Source: Pseudofrankia coriaricola (GTDB lineage Bacteria > Actinomycetota > Actinomycetes > Frankiales > Frankiaceae). From it: a stretch of 49,822 nucleotides of DNA. A program made the position numbers and the translations under genes. How positions within the stretch are numbered: the stretch's first letter is position 1; every line of letters begins with the position of its first letter. This document shows, in pieces, positions 33,853 to 42,531 of the stretch. The notes under the pieces were generated by a model. It saw only the letters and a program-made list of their open reading frames with translations, made no database searches and had not been told where the DNA came from. The stretch is from positions 1 to 49,822 of the forward strand of contig NZ_MBLO01000209.1 of assembly GCF_001854805.1 (NCBI RefSeq). Reading direction: 5' to 3'.

Positions 33853-35052
33853 GTGAGCGATGCGAATCTGGTCCCCCTCGCCGCGGACGAGAACGGGAAC
33901 CTCCTGGTGGCGTTCCACGAGGTCGGCGAGAATGCCGACCTCCGTGACGCTCCGCTGCCCGCCTCGTTGGTCGCGCTCTGGACCGATGACGGCCGCCTCC
34001 TGCTGGTGTTCGACCGTCATCGGCAGCGCTGGGAGTTGCCAGGAGGGAGGATCGACCCAGATGAAACAGCGCGGCAGGCGGCGGTACGGGAGCTACACGA
34101 GGAATCCGGCTACCAGGTCGAGCGGCTCCTTTTCGCCGGCTTCGCCCGGTTCATTCTGGGCCCCGAGCAGCGTACCGAGTACGCGGCGGTGTACGCCGGA
34201 CGCGCCGCCTCGGGCACCCCTTTCACCCCTAACGACGAGATAGCCGCGATCACCTGGTGGGACGGTACCGCGCCGCTCACGGGGCGCGTGCAGCCTCTTG
34301 ATGTGTGTTTGGGACGGCTGGCACGGGCGGCCGTGCTGCGCCAATCCCGCGTTCCTCCGGCGCCTGACCGGAGGATCCTGTACCGAGCAGCCCGCCCGCA
34401 TCGTCCCGGTGCGCGAACTCGAGATGCACCCTGGCCTGGTCGTCGATGTCGCCGATGTCGCCCGCGCAGAGAGTGGAGGGCGACATCGACGACCGGACGC
34501 CGGGCCCAGGCGGTATGGCTGTCACGGGCGTCGGCGGACCCGGTGGAGCGGTTCAGCCACACGCGTCAAGTCCTGGAGGCCGAGGGCCTGCTGGGCCTGG
34601 CGGATGAGCGCGGGGACGTCGGCCTTCTCGTCGACGAGGAGACCGCGCTCGGTCAGGACGACCTTCGCGGTGCTCTCGATGAGTTCCTTCGCGCTGCCGA
34701 TCGCGAGCGCCGGGTCGTCGATGACAGGTCGTTGGATCCGGTCGAGGTGCTCGCGGATCGCGGAGGGGAGTTCAGCCATGGCAAGGACGGCCAGCTCACC
34801 GGAGCAGACCGCGAATCCGTGGAGATCTCCGTGCTCGCGTTGCACCTGCCGCAGGCCGCCGTCGCCTACGTCAACACCGTCCTTGACCAACGCGTCCTGA
34901 CCGACCCGGCCTGGACGGCGAGGCTCACCGACGCCGACCAGCGCGGCCTGTCCGCCCTGTTCTGGACCCACGTCAACCTCTACGGCCGCTTCCAGCTGGA
35001 CATGACCAGCCACCTCGACGCGCTACGACCGTTGACGGAGGAGGTGTCGTGA
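33853..35052 (+). CDS. NUDIX hydrolase running into a scrambled tail
   Basis: One frame of 399 codons. Residues 1-about 155 are a good NUDIX protein: LVALWTDDGRLLLVFDRHRQ, the box GGRIDPDETARQAAVRELHE with ESGY, and a late NDEIAAITWWD. The true protein probably ended near 34320. After that the frame is Arg-rich, then antisense to an Abi-type fragment (34522-34779), and its last 77 codons are a Tn3 transposase end in the correct frame. The long ORF therefore exists through chance fusion of debris. If translated, the NUDIX domain may still work. Confidence 0.75.
   Translation: MSDANLVPLAADENGNLLVAFHEVGENADLRDAPLPASLVALWTDDGRLLLVFDRHRQRWELPGGRIDPDETARQAAVRELHEESGYQVERLLFAGFARFILGPEQRTEYAAVYAGRAASGTPFTPNDEIAAITWWDGTAPLTGRVQPLDVCLGRLARAAVLRQSRVPPAPDRRILYRAARPHRPGARTRDAPWPGRRCRRCRPRREWRATSTTGRRAQAVWLSRASADPVERFSHTRQVLEAEGLLGLADERGDVGLLVDEETALGQDDLRGALDEFLRAADRERRVVDDRSLDPVEVLADRGGEFSHGKDGQLTGADRESVEISVLALHLPQAAVAYVNTVLDQRVLTDPAWTARLTDADQRGLSALFWTHVNLYGRFQLDMTSHLDALRPLTEEVS
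34507..34560. repeat. 54-bp dispersed repeat, copy A
   Basis: Begins CAGGCGGTAT and ends AGCGGTTCAGCCAC; 47 of 54 bases agree with 37043-37096. Similarity continues a few codons into the preceding minus-strand sequence, where both encode LQDLTR. Confidence 0.7.
34522..34779 (-). pseudogene. Abortive-infection (Abi) C-terminal domain fragment
   Basis: MAELPSAIREHLDRIQRPVI, DDPALAIGSAKELIESTAKV, VLTERGLLVDEKADVPALIR and QAQQALGL follow the pattern of the Abi_C-type domain of phage-exclusion proteins (D-P-x-L-A-I-G-x-A-K-E-x-x-E-S). After ALGLQ the frame enters the 54-bp repeat and stops, so the rest of the domain is lost. Its ATG lies at 34779. Confidence 0.6.
34819..35052 (+). pseudogene. Tn3-family transposase, C-terminal remnant (second)
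   Basis: ISVLALHLPQAAVAYVNTVL, DQRVLTDPAWTARLTDADQR, GLSALFWTHVNLYGRFQLDM and stop. VNTxxxQxVL, ADxRGLxxLFWxHVNxYG is the well-known end of Tn3-family transposases. It is a different part and a different lineage from the remnant at 13239. No terminal repeat was seen. Confidence 0.8.
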
Positions 35053-35189
35053 GCCAGGAGCAGGAGCTGACCCAGCACGCGGCTGGCCTAGCGACGTTCC
35101 TCGTTGAAGAGAAGCCGCGGCGGCAGGTTGGGGCGGATGTGCCGGAAAATCCAGTTGCGACCGGGTACGGAATTGCCTGTACTGCGTGA
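35049..35189 (+). CDS. Very small ORF after the Tn3 remnant
   Basis: 46 codons; the GTG overlaps the stop of the preceding frame (GTGA). MSQEQELTQHAAGLATFLVE, then EKPRRQVGADVPENPVATGY. Composition is protein-like but nothing is recognised. It may be a scrap. It precedes the methyltransferase by 47 bp in the same direction. Confidence 0.25.
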   Translation: MSQEQELTQHAAGLATFLVEEKPRRQVGADVPENPVATGYGIACTA

Positions 35190-35236
35190 GGTGGGCCTGC
35201 CGCCGTGCTGGCTGGGTGTGTGACAGGGGATGGGTG

Positions 35237-36115
35237 ATGTCGCCAGGGACGGATGAGTCGGTCGCGCGGGTGCGGGAGGTCTTTGACGCCTTCGGCGAGG
35301 AATGGGAGCGGCTGCACAAGGATGTCGCCGGACGGGTTTCCTTCGAGATCCACCGCCGTTTCCTCGATGAGCATCTGACGTCCGCTCCACGGGTGCTGGA
35401 GATTGGCGCCGGTCCCGGGATCTTCACCCAGTACCTGGCACGGCGCGGCGCCCAGCTCACCGTCACCGACATCTCCTCTGTGCAGCTGGTGGACAACCAG
35501 CGGCGGATCACTGAGGCCGAGCTGGGCGGCGTGGTGGAGGACTTCCGGGTCGCGGATGTGCGGGATCTGTCCTGGTGTGCCGATGGCTCGTTCGACCTTG
35601 CGGTGGCCTACGGCGGCCCGCTGTCCTACGTCTTCGAGGACGCGCCGGCCGCGCTGCGGGAACTGCTTCGGGTCACCCGCCCGGGCGGCACGGTAGTCGC
35701 GTCGGTGATGTCCACCCTGGGCGCTTACCGGCACCTCATGCCCGGCGTGGTGGACATCATCATGGACTACGGCGACGACGCCAACGACGTGGTCCTGAGT
35801 ACTGGAGACCTGCGGCCCGTTCAGCCCGCCGGCCATGTCTGCACCATGTACCGCTCCGAGCAGATCCCCGGCCTGGTCGCGCAGGCCGGAGGCCTGCTGA
35901 TCGGGATGTCGGCATCAAACTGGTCCTCGCTCGGCGACATCGGGGCCCTGGCCCGGTTGGAGGCCGACCCGGCGCACTGGGCGCGGTTCCTGGACAACGA
36001 GACATGGGCGTGCCGTCAGTCAGGCTGCCTCAACGGCGGTACGCATCTGATCTTCGCCGCCCGCCGCCACCACTCCGACACCAGCGATATTCCGCCGCCA
36101 ACCCCGACCGTGTGA
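35237..36115 (+). CDS. Class I SAM-dependent methyltransferase
   Basis: 292 residues. VLEIGAGPGIFTQYLARRGA is motif I, LTVTDISSVQLVDNQRRI motif II, VADVRDLSWCADGSFDLAVA the following strand and LLRVTRPGGTVVASVMSTLG motif III. The N-terminal VFDAFGEEWERLHKDVAGRV and the C-terminal SDTSDIPPPTPTV tail are not informative. Substrate unknown. ATG at 35237 with GGGGATGGGTG upstream. Not obviously linked to its neighbours. Confidence 0.87.
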   Translation: MSPGTDESVARVREVFDAFGEEWERLHKDVAGRVSFEIHRRFLDEHLTSAPRVLEIGAGPGIFTQYLARRGAQLTVTDISSVQLVDNQRRITEAELGGVVEDFRVADVRDLSWCADGSFDLAVAYGGPLSYVFEDAPAALRELLRVTRPGGTVVASVMSTLGAYRHLMPGVVDIIMDYGDDANDVVLSTGDLRPVQPAGHVCTMYRSEQIPGLVAQAGGLLIGMSASNWSSLGDIGALARLEADPAHWARFLDNETWACRQSGCLNGGTHLIFAARRHHSDTSDIPPPTPTV

Positions 36116-36497
36116 CTGCGTCGGTCACGACGCAACAGCCGCCTCACCCGATCCGGGCAGCACCAAATGGCTGCAGGCGGTACATCGAGATCGAGGGAGA
36201 GGCCACCAAGAGGGTCGCAGCCGTTTTCGGATAACGGGCCATCGTCTGGTACCTCAATACACACAAGGCGTTCACCGCGGTGACACGGACCCGAGTCCCG
36301 GCCCCAGCTGCCTGTGACATGGGAAGGAAGGCAGATGGGAGAAGTACCCTCGGGGATCGACGCCTACAGGAGTTCCAGCACAGCACTGGTGCTCGATGAT
36401 TCCGTCCAACCAGTTCGCGCAGGAGGTCTCCGTCGGCCGCCGGCCGGGGCACTGGCCAAGGAACATACCCAGCTACATCAGCTACTGACGCTGGCGT
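36116..36497. other. Gap of 382 bp without a supported gene
   Basis: A short plus-strand frame ending at 36486 reads IPSNQFAQEVSVGRRPGHWP and ends RNIPSYISY, which looks like the true end of some protein, but no start or family can be given. AAGGAAGG lies before an ATG at 36335 in another frame. Probably debris. Confidence 0.35.
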
Positions 36498-36893
36498 TCA
36501 CAGATGGCGCCCGGCGTGCCGTGCGGCCCGAGCGACAATGCCGGCGGGGAGAATTTCCAGGACGCCGGAGGCCCCGTTTTCCTGCCCGACGTAGAGGACG
36601 TTGTCGCGCTGGGTGTGCGGACCCCACCCAGCGCCGGCATGGACAGCGACGGCTTGCCCAGGACCGACTCGTGCCCACCAGAACCAGGCGTCGAAGGCAT
36701 AGCCGCTCGCGTCGTCCCGGACAATCGCCTTCGTTCCCCGCGCTGCGTACTGATAGACCTGTAGCACGTGCACGAGCGCCGCGCCTGGGGTGGCGGCGAC
36801 TCGTCCGCGCACGAAGTAGAGATGGGCCGCCGCCGCTGCATCGCCCCGCTCGCGACGACGACGGAACCAGCCAAAAAGTCCCGACATGCCCAT
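36498..36893 (-). CDS. Hypothetical basic protein
   Basis: 131 residues from the ATG at 36893 (a second ATG lies two codons on). MSGLFGWFRRRRERGDAAAA is followed by well-behaved strand-like segments: HLYFVRGRVAATPGAALVHV, LQVYQYAARGTKAIVRDDAS, YAFDAWFWWARVGPGQAVAV, RDNVLYVGQENGASGVLEIL. No Cys, no signal peptide. Not recognised. The regular composition suggests a real gene; the ribosome site is weak. Confidence 0.5.
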   Translation of the reverse strand: MGMSGLFGWFRRRRERGDAAAAAHLYFVRGRVAATPGAALVHVLQVYQYAARGTKAIVRDDASGYAFDAWFWWARVGPGQAVAVHAGAGWGPHTQRDNVLYVGQENGASGVLEILPAGIVARAARHAGRHL

Positions 36894-37042
36894 GAGCCTA
36901 ACCATATCGCCTGTAGGTGTTCACCGGGGGTAACCGGCCAGGCTGGTGGATTTTTCCTTGACTTCGGGATTGACTGGAGTTAGCCGACGGCATTTCGGCT
37001 TTGTTTGTTTGTGAGCCGGGTGGGTGAGCGGGCCGCGGGGCG

Positions 37043-37096
37043 CAGGCGGTATCGCTGCCGCGGACGCCGGCGGACCCGACGGAGCGGTTCAGCCAC
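37043..37096. repeat. 54-bp dispersed repeat, copy B
   Basis: Matches 34507-34560 at 47 of 54 positions. It overlaps the last codons and stop of the XRE regulator gene (stop at 37089-37091), so copy A looks like a duplicated 3' end plus flank of this gene. Confidence 0.7.
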
Positions 37097-37931
37097 GGGT
37101 CAGATCCTGGAGACCGACCACGCGCAGCAGTTCCAGCCGCTCGTAGGAGCTGCTGCCGGGACGGGCGGTGTAGACGACCAGCCGCTGGTCGTGCTCCGGG
37201 TTCAGCAGTACCTCGCAGTCCAGCTCCAGCAGGCCGACGACCGGGTGCAGGAAGCGTTTGGTGTCGGCTCGGCGGACGGCGACGTGGTGGGTGTCCCACA
37301 GCGCCGAGAACTCCTCGCTGTGGGCGCGGAGCCGACGTACGAGCCCTGCCAGCCGCGCGTCGTCCGGGCGGCGGGCGGAGGCGGCACGCAGGTCCGCCAC
37401 TGCCGCGCGGGCGGCATGGTCGCGGTCCTCGGCCGGGAAGAGCTCCCGCGCGGAGGGGTCCGTGAAGTAGCACCAGACGACGTTGCGTTCCGCGTCGGGG
37501 CGGGCGGACGCGTCACCGTGGAGTGCCGTGGCCATCGCGTTCTGCGCGAGGATGTCGCCGCGGTCGCTCACCACCCGGGCGGGCGTGTCGGTCAGCCGGT
37601 CGAGGACGAGAAGCAGGCCGGGGCGGACATGCTCCGAGGTCGGCCGGCTGCGCGGAGGCTCCTCGCCGGCCAGATAGAAGAGGTGGTCCCGCTCGTCGCC
37701 GGTCAGCCGCAGCGCGCGGGCGACGGCTGCGAGCATCTGGCGGGACGGGCGTGAGCCCCTGGCCTGCTCGAGGCGCGTGTAGTGGTCGGTGGACATGCCC
37801 GCCAGCTGCGCCACCTCCTCGCGGCGCAGTCCCGGGGTGCGGCGTCGCGCGCCCTGCGACAGCCCGACGTCGGCAGGGGCAAGCCGGGTACGGCAGTGGC
37901 GCAGGAAGTCGGCCAGTTCGGTTCTGTCCAC
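37089..37931 (-). CDS. XRE-family regulator with MmyB-like ligand domain
   Basis: 280 residues. ELADFLRHCRTRLAPADVGL, RRRTPGLRREEVAQLAGMST, DHYTRLEQARGSRPSRQMLA is the standard N-terminus of MmyB-type helix-turn-helix regulators. The C-terminal PAS-like domain has LDRLTDTPARVVSDRGDILA, RNVVWCYFTDPSARELFPAE and HPVVGLLELDCEVL. These proteins bind fatty acid-like ligands in known members. The GTG at 37931 is set by family alignment and a GGAGG immediately before it. It is divergent from the aldo/keto reductase, a frequent pairing, so it probably controls that gene. Confidence 0.9.
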   Translation of the reverse strand: MDRTELADFLRHCRTRLAPADVGLSQGARRRTPGLRREEVAQLAGMSTDHYTRLEQARGSRPSRQMLAAVARALRLTGDERDHLFYLAGEEPPRSRPTSEHVRPGLLLVLDRLTDTPARVVSDRGDILAQNAMATALHGDASARPDAERNVVWCYFTDPSARELFPAEDRDHAARAAVADLRAASARRPDDARLAGLVRRLRAHSEEFSALWDTHHVAVRRADTKRFLHPVVGLLELDCEVLLNPEHDQRLVVYTARPGSSSYERLELLRVVGLQDLTRG

Positions 37932-38195
37932 CCCTCCACCATGCCCGGGATGCCAGACGCAGCCAGGGACGGCCCGTCCCCGGATAAGGACGTCTCTCCC
38001 GACGGCGCCCGCACCGCCGCACGCTGGAATCCGGCTCGGCGGACCGGCGGCGCCCCGTCGGCGCGACGGGACGAGCACCGGAGAGGTGTCGCGTGCCACC
38101 TGCGGCACCTGCGCGACAGCCACATCCGCCCGCCGCTGACTTGTCGGCGTTGCTGGCTATTTGGATATCTCTTTGCGGAGAAGGGCAGATTTCGC

Positions 38196-39218
38196 ATGCA
38201 GTACCGCACGCTCGGCCGGACCGGGATCAAGGTCAGCCCCTACGCGCTCGGCGCCTTGATGTTCGCCACGTCCGTCGGCAACCCCGACCCCGACGACTCG
38301 GCCCGCATCATCCACAAGGCGCTGGACGCGGGAATCAACCTCATCGACACCGCCGACGCCTACGGCGACTCCGAAGAGGTCGTCGGCAAGGCACTCCAGG
38401 GACGACGGGACAACGTCGTCCTCGCGACCAAGGTGAGCCGCCCGACAGGTGACGACCCCAACCAGCAGGGCGCCTCGCGGCGCTGGATCGTGACCGCGGT
38501 CGAGAACTCGCTGCGCCGGCTGCGGACCGACCACATCGACCTCTACCAGATACATCGGCCGGACCCGGCCACGGACATCGAGGAGACGCTCTCCGCGCTC
38601 ACCGACCTGATCCACAGCGGGAAGGTCCGTACGATCGGGACGTCCGCGATGCCGGCGTCCGACATCATCGAAGCCCAGTGGGTCGCCGAGCGGCGCGGTC
38701 TGGAACGGTTCCGCACAGAGCAGCCGCCGTACTCGCTACTCAACCGCGGCATCGAACGCGAGGCGCTGCCAGTCGCTCAGCGCTATGGGATGGGAACGCT
38801 GGTGTGGGGCCCGCTCGGGCAGGGACTGCTCACGGGGCGCGTCCGCAAGGGCCAGCAGAACGAGCTGCGCCGCGCCGGCTACTTCAGGCACCTCAACGAC
38901 GAACGTCGTCTCGACGCCGTCGAGCGGTTCATCTCCCTGGCCGAGCAGGCGGGCCTGCCGCTGACCCATCTCGCCATGGCGTTCGCGATCGCCCATCCCG
39001 GCGTGACCAGCGCGCTCGCCGGGGTGCGCACGATGAGCCACCTCGACGACCTTCTCGCCGGCATCGACGTGGCACTCACCGACGACATCCTCGACCGGAT
39101 CGACGAGATCGTCCCGCCGGGCACCGACGTCGGCACCCTCGACCAGGCATACCTACCGCCAGCGCTCCAGCAGGCAGGCCTGCGCCGTCGACCCGTCAGC
39201 GACCGCACCGCCGCCTGA
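38196..39218 (+). CDS. Aldo/keto reductase
   Basis: 340 residues. The catalytic tetrad is visible: Asp51 and Tyr56 in NLIDTADAYGDSEEV, Lys79 in VLATKVSR, His120 in LYQIHRPDP. RWIVTAVENSLRRLRTDHID, EQPPYSLLNRGIEREALPVA and the C-terminal GVTSALAGVRTMSHL cofactor loop complete the pattern of the AKR11/12-like group. It reduces carbonyls with NADPH; the substrate is unknown. ATG at 38196 is the only start near the family N-terminus MQYRTLGRTG. It is divergent from the MmyB-like regulator (264 bp between). Confidence 0.93.
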   Translation: MQYRTLGRTGIKVSPYALGALMFATSVGNPDPDDSARIIHKALDAGINLIDTADAYGDSEEVVGKALQGRRDNVVLATKVSRPTGDDPNQQGASRRWIVTAVENSLRRLRTDHIDLYQIHRPDPATDIEETLSALTDLIHSGKVRTIGTSAMPASDIIEAQWVAERRGLERFRTEQPPYSLLNRGIEREALPVAQRYGMGTLVWGPLGQGLLTGRVRKGQQNELRRAGYFRHLNDERRLDAVERFISLAEQAGLPLTHLAMAFAIAHPGVTSALAGVRTMSHLDDLLAGIDVALTDDILDRIDEIVPPGTDVGTLDQAYLPPALQQAGLRRRPVSDRTAA

Positions 39219-39265
39219 CGCATCCCGCCACCGACCGCGGAACCGCCGACTGGTCAGCGAGGCGG

Positions 39266-40012
39266 CTACATGTCAGGCCGCGGGGCGAGGACGCAGAACT
39301 CGTTGCCCGCCGGGTCGGCCAGGACCGTCCATGGGACGTCGCCCTGGCCTACATTGGCGAGCGTCGCGCCGAGGGCCTTCAGTCGGGCCACCTCCGCCTC
39401 CTGATCGTCGCCGGGGTACGGCAGCAGGTCGAGATGGACGCGGCCCTTCGCGGTCTGGGCATCGGGCGTGCGGAGAAACTCCAGATACGGGCCGACGCCC
39501 CTGGCGGAGCGCAGGCGCGCGTGATCGTCGGTCACCTCGTGCAGGGTCCAGTCCATCGCCTCACCCCAGAACCGGGCCATGGCGCGCGGATCCGCGCAGT
39601 CGACGACCACCGCGGCGATCGGCCCGGTGTCCCGGTAGATCTCCCGAGGCTCCAGCACGCAGAACAGATTGCCCTCCGGGTCGGCCAGGACCGTCCACGG
39701 GACGACGCCCTGGCCCACGTCGGCGGGCGTCGCCCCGAGCTCCTTCAGGCGCGCGACCAGCTCCGTCTGATGGGCCGCGGAGGTGGTGGCGAGATCGATG
39801 TGCACGCGGTACTTCACCGTTTCGGGGTCCGGGACGGCGACGACATCGACGCAGACCGCGGCGGGGTCCGGCCACGCGAAGCCCACGGGTTCAACGTTGG
39901 TCACACCGGGTCCCTCGCTGGAAACGCCCCAGCCGAGCGCCTCCGCCCAGAACCCGCCGAGCGCCGAGTGATCCCGAGCCTTGAAATTCACCTGAACAAG
40001 TCGCAGTGCCAT
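39266..40012 (-). CDS. Double VOC (glyoxalase-like) domain protein
   Basis: 248 residues with two tandem VOC halves. Domain 1 runs from LVQVNFKARDHSALGGFWAE to GNLFCVLEP, domain 2 from AAVVVDCADPRAMARFWGEA to GNEFCVLAPRPDM. The halves share VARLK(E/A)LGAT, DVGQG/NVGQG and PWTVLADP, showing internal duplication. It belongs to the glyoxalase-like PF18029 group; in some relatives members bind antibiotics or act on small hydrophobic substrates, but the function here is open. A chimeric scrap of this gene lies at 31491-31617. The stop is 47 bp from the aldo/keto reductase end (convergent). Confidence 0.88.
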   Translation of the reverse strand: MALRLVQVNFKARDHSALGGFWAEALGWGVSSEGPGVTNVEPVGFAWPDPAAVCVDVVAVPDPETVKYRVHIDLATTSAAHQTELVARLKELGATPADVGQGVVPWTVLADPEGNLFCVLEPREIYRDTGPIAAVVVDCADPRAMARFWGEAMDWTLHEVTDDHARLRSARGVGPYLEFLRTPDAQTAKGRVHLDLLPYPGDDQEAEVARLKALGATLANVGQGDVPWTVLADPAGNEFCVLAPRPDM

Positions 40013-40380
40013 GCCGCCAATCCTGTGCCAACGGATGACCAGGATGAACCACGCACCTTCCGCTCACCCGGCGGTCATGGGCGGGTGGATCTCCGGCTCG
40101 AGTCATGTGACGGAGGTCATGCTGTCGCCAGGCGGTTGGGTCAGCCGGAACGTGAAGTAGTTGACCTGCCAGCCGTCCTTGATCAGATCCCGTTGAGCCA
40201 CGATCTCCGTAGTGAATAGGCCGAATGTCGCAGCCCAGGCATGCGGATCCGGACGGCCACCTTGCTGCCACCGCTCCCGGCGTCGGGTGCACAGGCCTCG
40301 GCCGGACGTCCCTAACCGGCGGGTCGCCACCGCGCACCCGGTCAGCCGGCAGCGACCTCTCAGCGGTGGCCCCGGATCGG

Positions 40381-40590
40381 CGAGGAACACCTCCCGCTCG
40401 GTGAGGTAGTCGGCATAGAGCCGCATCAGTTCTGCGCTGGCCGGGACGGTTCGGGAGATCCCCATCTTGGCCTGGGCCCGATTGACGTTGGACCGCGGCA
40501 GGACGGTCACAGTCCGCTCAGCGATCCCCCGGCTCCACCGGGGCGGGGCCTGGTCGTTGCCGAGCACAGTCCATGACTCGACCTGCGAAA
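40381..40590 (-). pseudogene. Tyrosine recombinase/integrase internal fragment
   Basis: RTVTVLPRSNVNRAQAKMGI, SRTVPASAELMRLYADYLTE matches the beta-strand and following helix of actinobacterial tyrosine integrases (R-x-I-P-A-S-x-E-L-x-x-L-Y-x-D-Y). The upstream Arg box and the downstream HxxR-Y part are missing. The frame stays open from 40648 to 40103, but the rest is unrelated. Confidence 0.65.
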
Positions 40591-40722
40591 TCGGGCTGGC
40601 GGAGCGCGGCGAGTGGCTCCGTGGTGTCCGGCCGCGGGGCCTCCGCAAAAACCTGTTGGCGGATCACGGCGACCACTGCTAGTTTTCCGGAGGCCGTGCG
40701 AGAGGACGAGGAGGTGGTACCC

Positions 40723-40776
40723 GTGAACGCAGTATCGACATGGGTGCTCCCCTCCGGGGTCACGGTCGGACGATAG
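40723..40776 (+). CDS. Possible 17-codon leader ORF
   Basis: GAGGAGG followed after nine bases by GTG AAC and 15 more codons to TAG, ending 45 bp before the hydrolase ATG. The peptide is MNAVSTWVLPSGVTVGR. It could be a leader peptide or a scrap of a longer gene. Low confidence. Confidence 0.2.
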   Translation: MNAVSTWVLPSGVTVGR

Positions 40777-40821
40777 GTCGTCCGGGAGCGCCGTTCACGA
40801 GCACTCCCGGAAGGCACGACC

Positions 40822-41559
40822 ATGCGATTCACTTCTGAAAAGCGCCTCGACGACGGTGTTCTCGAGCGCGAATTCGCCCTCGGCGACATCCCCGGCATCC
40901 TGTGGACGCCCGGATCCGCATCCGCGTCCGCACCTGCCCCGCTGATCCTGGTCGGCCACCCCGGCGGATTGCACAGGATGTACCCCCGACTGGTGGAGCG
41001 GGCCCGGCACTCCGCGGCGGAGGGCTTCGCCGCGGCCACCATCGAGCTCCCCGGGAGCGGTGACCGGCCCCGTTCCGCCGCGGCCGAGCAGGCCCGCGCC
41101 GACCTGCGCCGGGCGCTGGCGGCCGGCGAGCCGGTCGACGACGAGATCGTCGACCGGCTCGTCCTGCCGCTGGTCGAAAAGGCGGTCCCGGAATGGCGGG
41201 CCGCCCTGGACGCCGTCCTTTCGCTGCCCGAGATCGGCGGCCCGGTCGGGTACTCGGGAGGGGTGATCGCCATCGGCGTCCGGCTGGCGGTGGTCGAGCC
41301 GCGCATCTCGGCCGCCCTTCTGTTCGCCGGGAGTTTCGTGCCCCGCACCATGTTCGAGGAGGCCCGGCAGGTCACCATTCCGCTGCACGTCCTCCTGCAG
41401 TGGGACGACGAGGGAAACGACCGGCAGATGGCCCTGGACCTGTTCGACGCCCTCGGCTCCAAGGAGAAGACGCTGCACGCCAATATGGGCGGGCACACCG
41501 GCGTCCCGCAGTTCGAGGGGGACAACGGGAGCCGGTTCTTCGCCCGGCACCTGAAGTGA
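40822..41559 (+). CDS. Alpha/beta hydrolase, dienelactone-hydrolase-like
   Basis: 245 residues with GGAAGG seven bases before the ATG. LILVGHPGGLHRMYPRLVER is the oxyanion region, GPVGYSGGVIAIGVRLAVVE the nucleophile elbow with Gly-Tyr-Ser-Gly-Gly, and MGGHTGVPQFE carries the catalytic His. An acid residue is plausible in LLQWDDEGNDRQM. Cytosolic hydrolase of unknown substrate; unlike the enzyme at 14420 its triad looks intact. It stands alone between debris regions. Confidence 0.88.
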   Translation: MRFTSEKRLDDGVLEREFALGDIPGILWTPGSASASAPAPLILVGHPGGLHRMYPRLVERARHSAAEGFAAATIELPGSGDRPRSAAAEQARADLRRALAAGEPVDDEIVDRLVLPLVEKAVPEWRAALDAVLSLPEIGGPVGYSGGVIAIGVRLAVVEPRISAALLFAGSFVPRTMFEEARQVTIPLHVLLQWDDEGNDRQMALDLFDALGSKEKTLHANMGGHTGVPQFEGDNGSRFFARHLK

Positions 41560-41817
41560 GGCCCGGCCGTCAGGCCGGCGGCAGACGATAGGAGCTGTCG
41601 GCCAGGATGCCGCTCATCGAGGACAGGTCCCGGCCCTCCTCGATGAGCGGCGGCCACCAGATGCACGACCGCCCCGACCGGCCGGACTTGCCGTCGCTCT
41701 GACACCACTCGGGGCCGGCGTCCTGACCATCCGGCGCTGGGCCACGACGGGGCCACTCGGACGCGACGGCCTCTCGGTGGTCACGGGAATCCTCGGCTTC
41801 TTCGTCATGCTCGACGC

Positions 41818-42331
41818 CTGGTCCTGCCCTCCCCGAACGGCGCCACGCTGTCCGCCGCCGCCAGCGCATACGGGGCCGCACCGGTCGCCGGTTGCCTGCG
41901 CAACGCCGCGGCCGTCGGCGACCTGCTCGCCCACAACGTCGCCGCTGGCCGCTCCGTCGCGGTGATCGCGGCCGGGGAACGCTGGCCGGACCCGTCGGGA
42001 ACCGCGCACGCCGGCCCGCTGCGCCCAGCCGTCGAGGACCTCCTCGGCGCCGGCGCGGTCATCGCCCGAGGCCGGCGACCTCACCCGGACCCAGTTGTCC
42101 CCGGAAGCCCGCGCCGCCCGGGCGGCGTTCGACGCGGCAGCACCCGTCCTGCACGACGAACTGCGCGGCTCCGTCTCCGGGCGGGAACTGCTGGAACTCG
42201 GCTGGGACGACGACATCGAGGCCGCCGCCCAACTCGACGCCGACACCGCCGTGCCCCTCCTGCACGACGGCGCCTTCACCGCCGTCGCCGGGTCCGCCCT
42301 CCAGACCCGTTCCAGGGAGCAGATCTGGTGA
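41818..42331 (+). pseudogene. ComB-like 2-phosphosulfolactate phosphatase, frameshifted
   Basis: The first frame reads LVLPSPNGATLSAAASAYGA, VAGCLRNAAAVGDLLAHNVA, VAVIAAGERWPDPSGTAHAG and LRPAVEDLLGAGAVIA. Near 42062-42075 the coding frame shifts by one and continues GDLTRTQLSPEARAARAAFD to a normal end at 42331. Together they cover the C-terminal two thirds of ComB-type phosphatases; the N-terminal part is lost. Before it, 41560-41817 holds only a short hydrophobic scrap; after it, 42332-42531 shows debris. Confidence 0.65.
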
Positions 42332-42531
42332 AACGTCCGCGCAGAACCCGCGTCGCAGAGCTGGTTCAGCAAGACGGCGCACCACGGACTGTCTCAGCGA
42401 ATCCGCGCTGCCCAACTCAAGGCCCTTGATCGCGAAGCAGGTTCGGTGAGACGGCACACCGGTGTCGACAGACGACCGTTTGCCGACAAGATCCCCGGTG
42501 GGTCATCGTGGCCCTTCAGGACGTCCGATAC

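Noticed and set aside
38678..40219. A 513-codon plus-strand ORF
   Set aside because: Wrong frame of the aldo/keto reductase followed by the antisense of the VOC gene.
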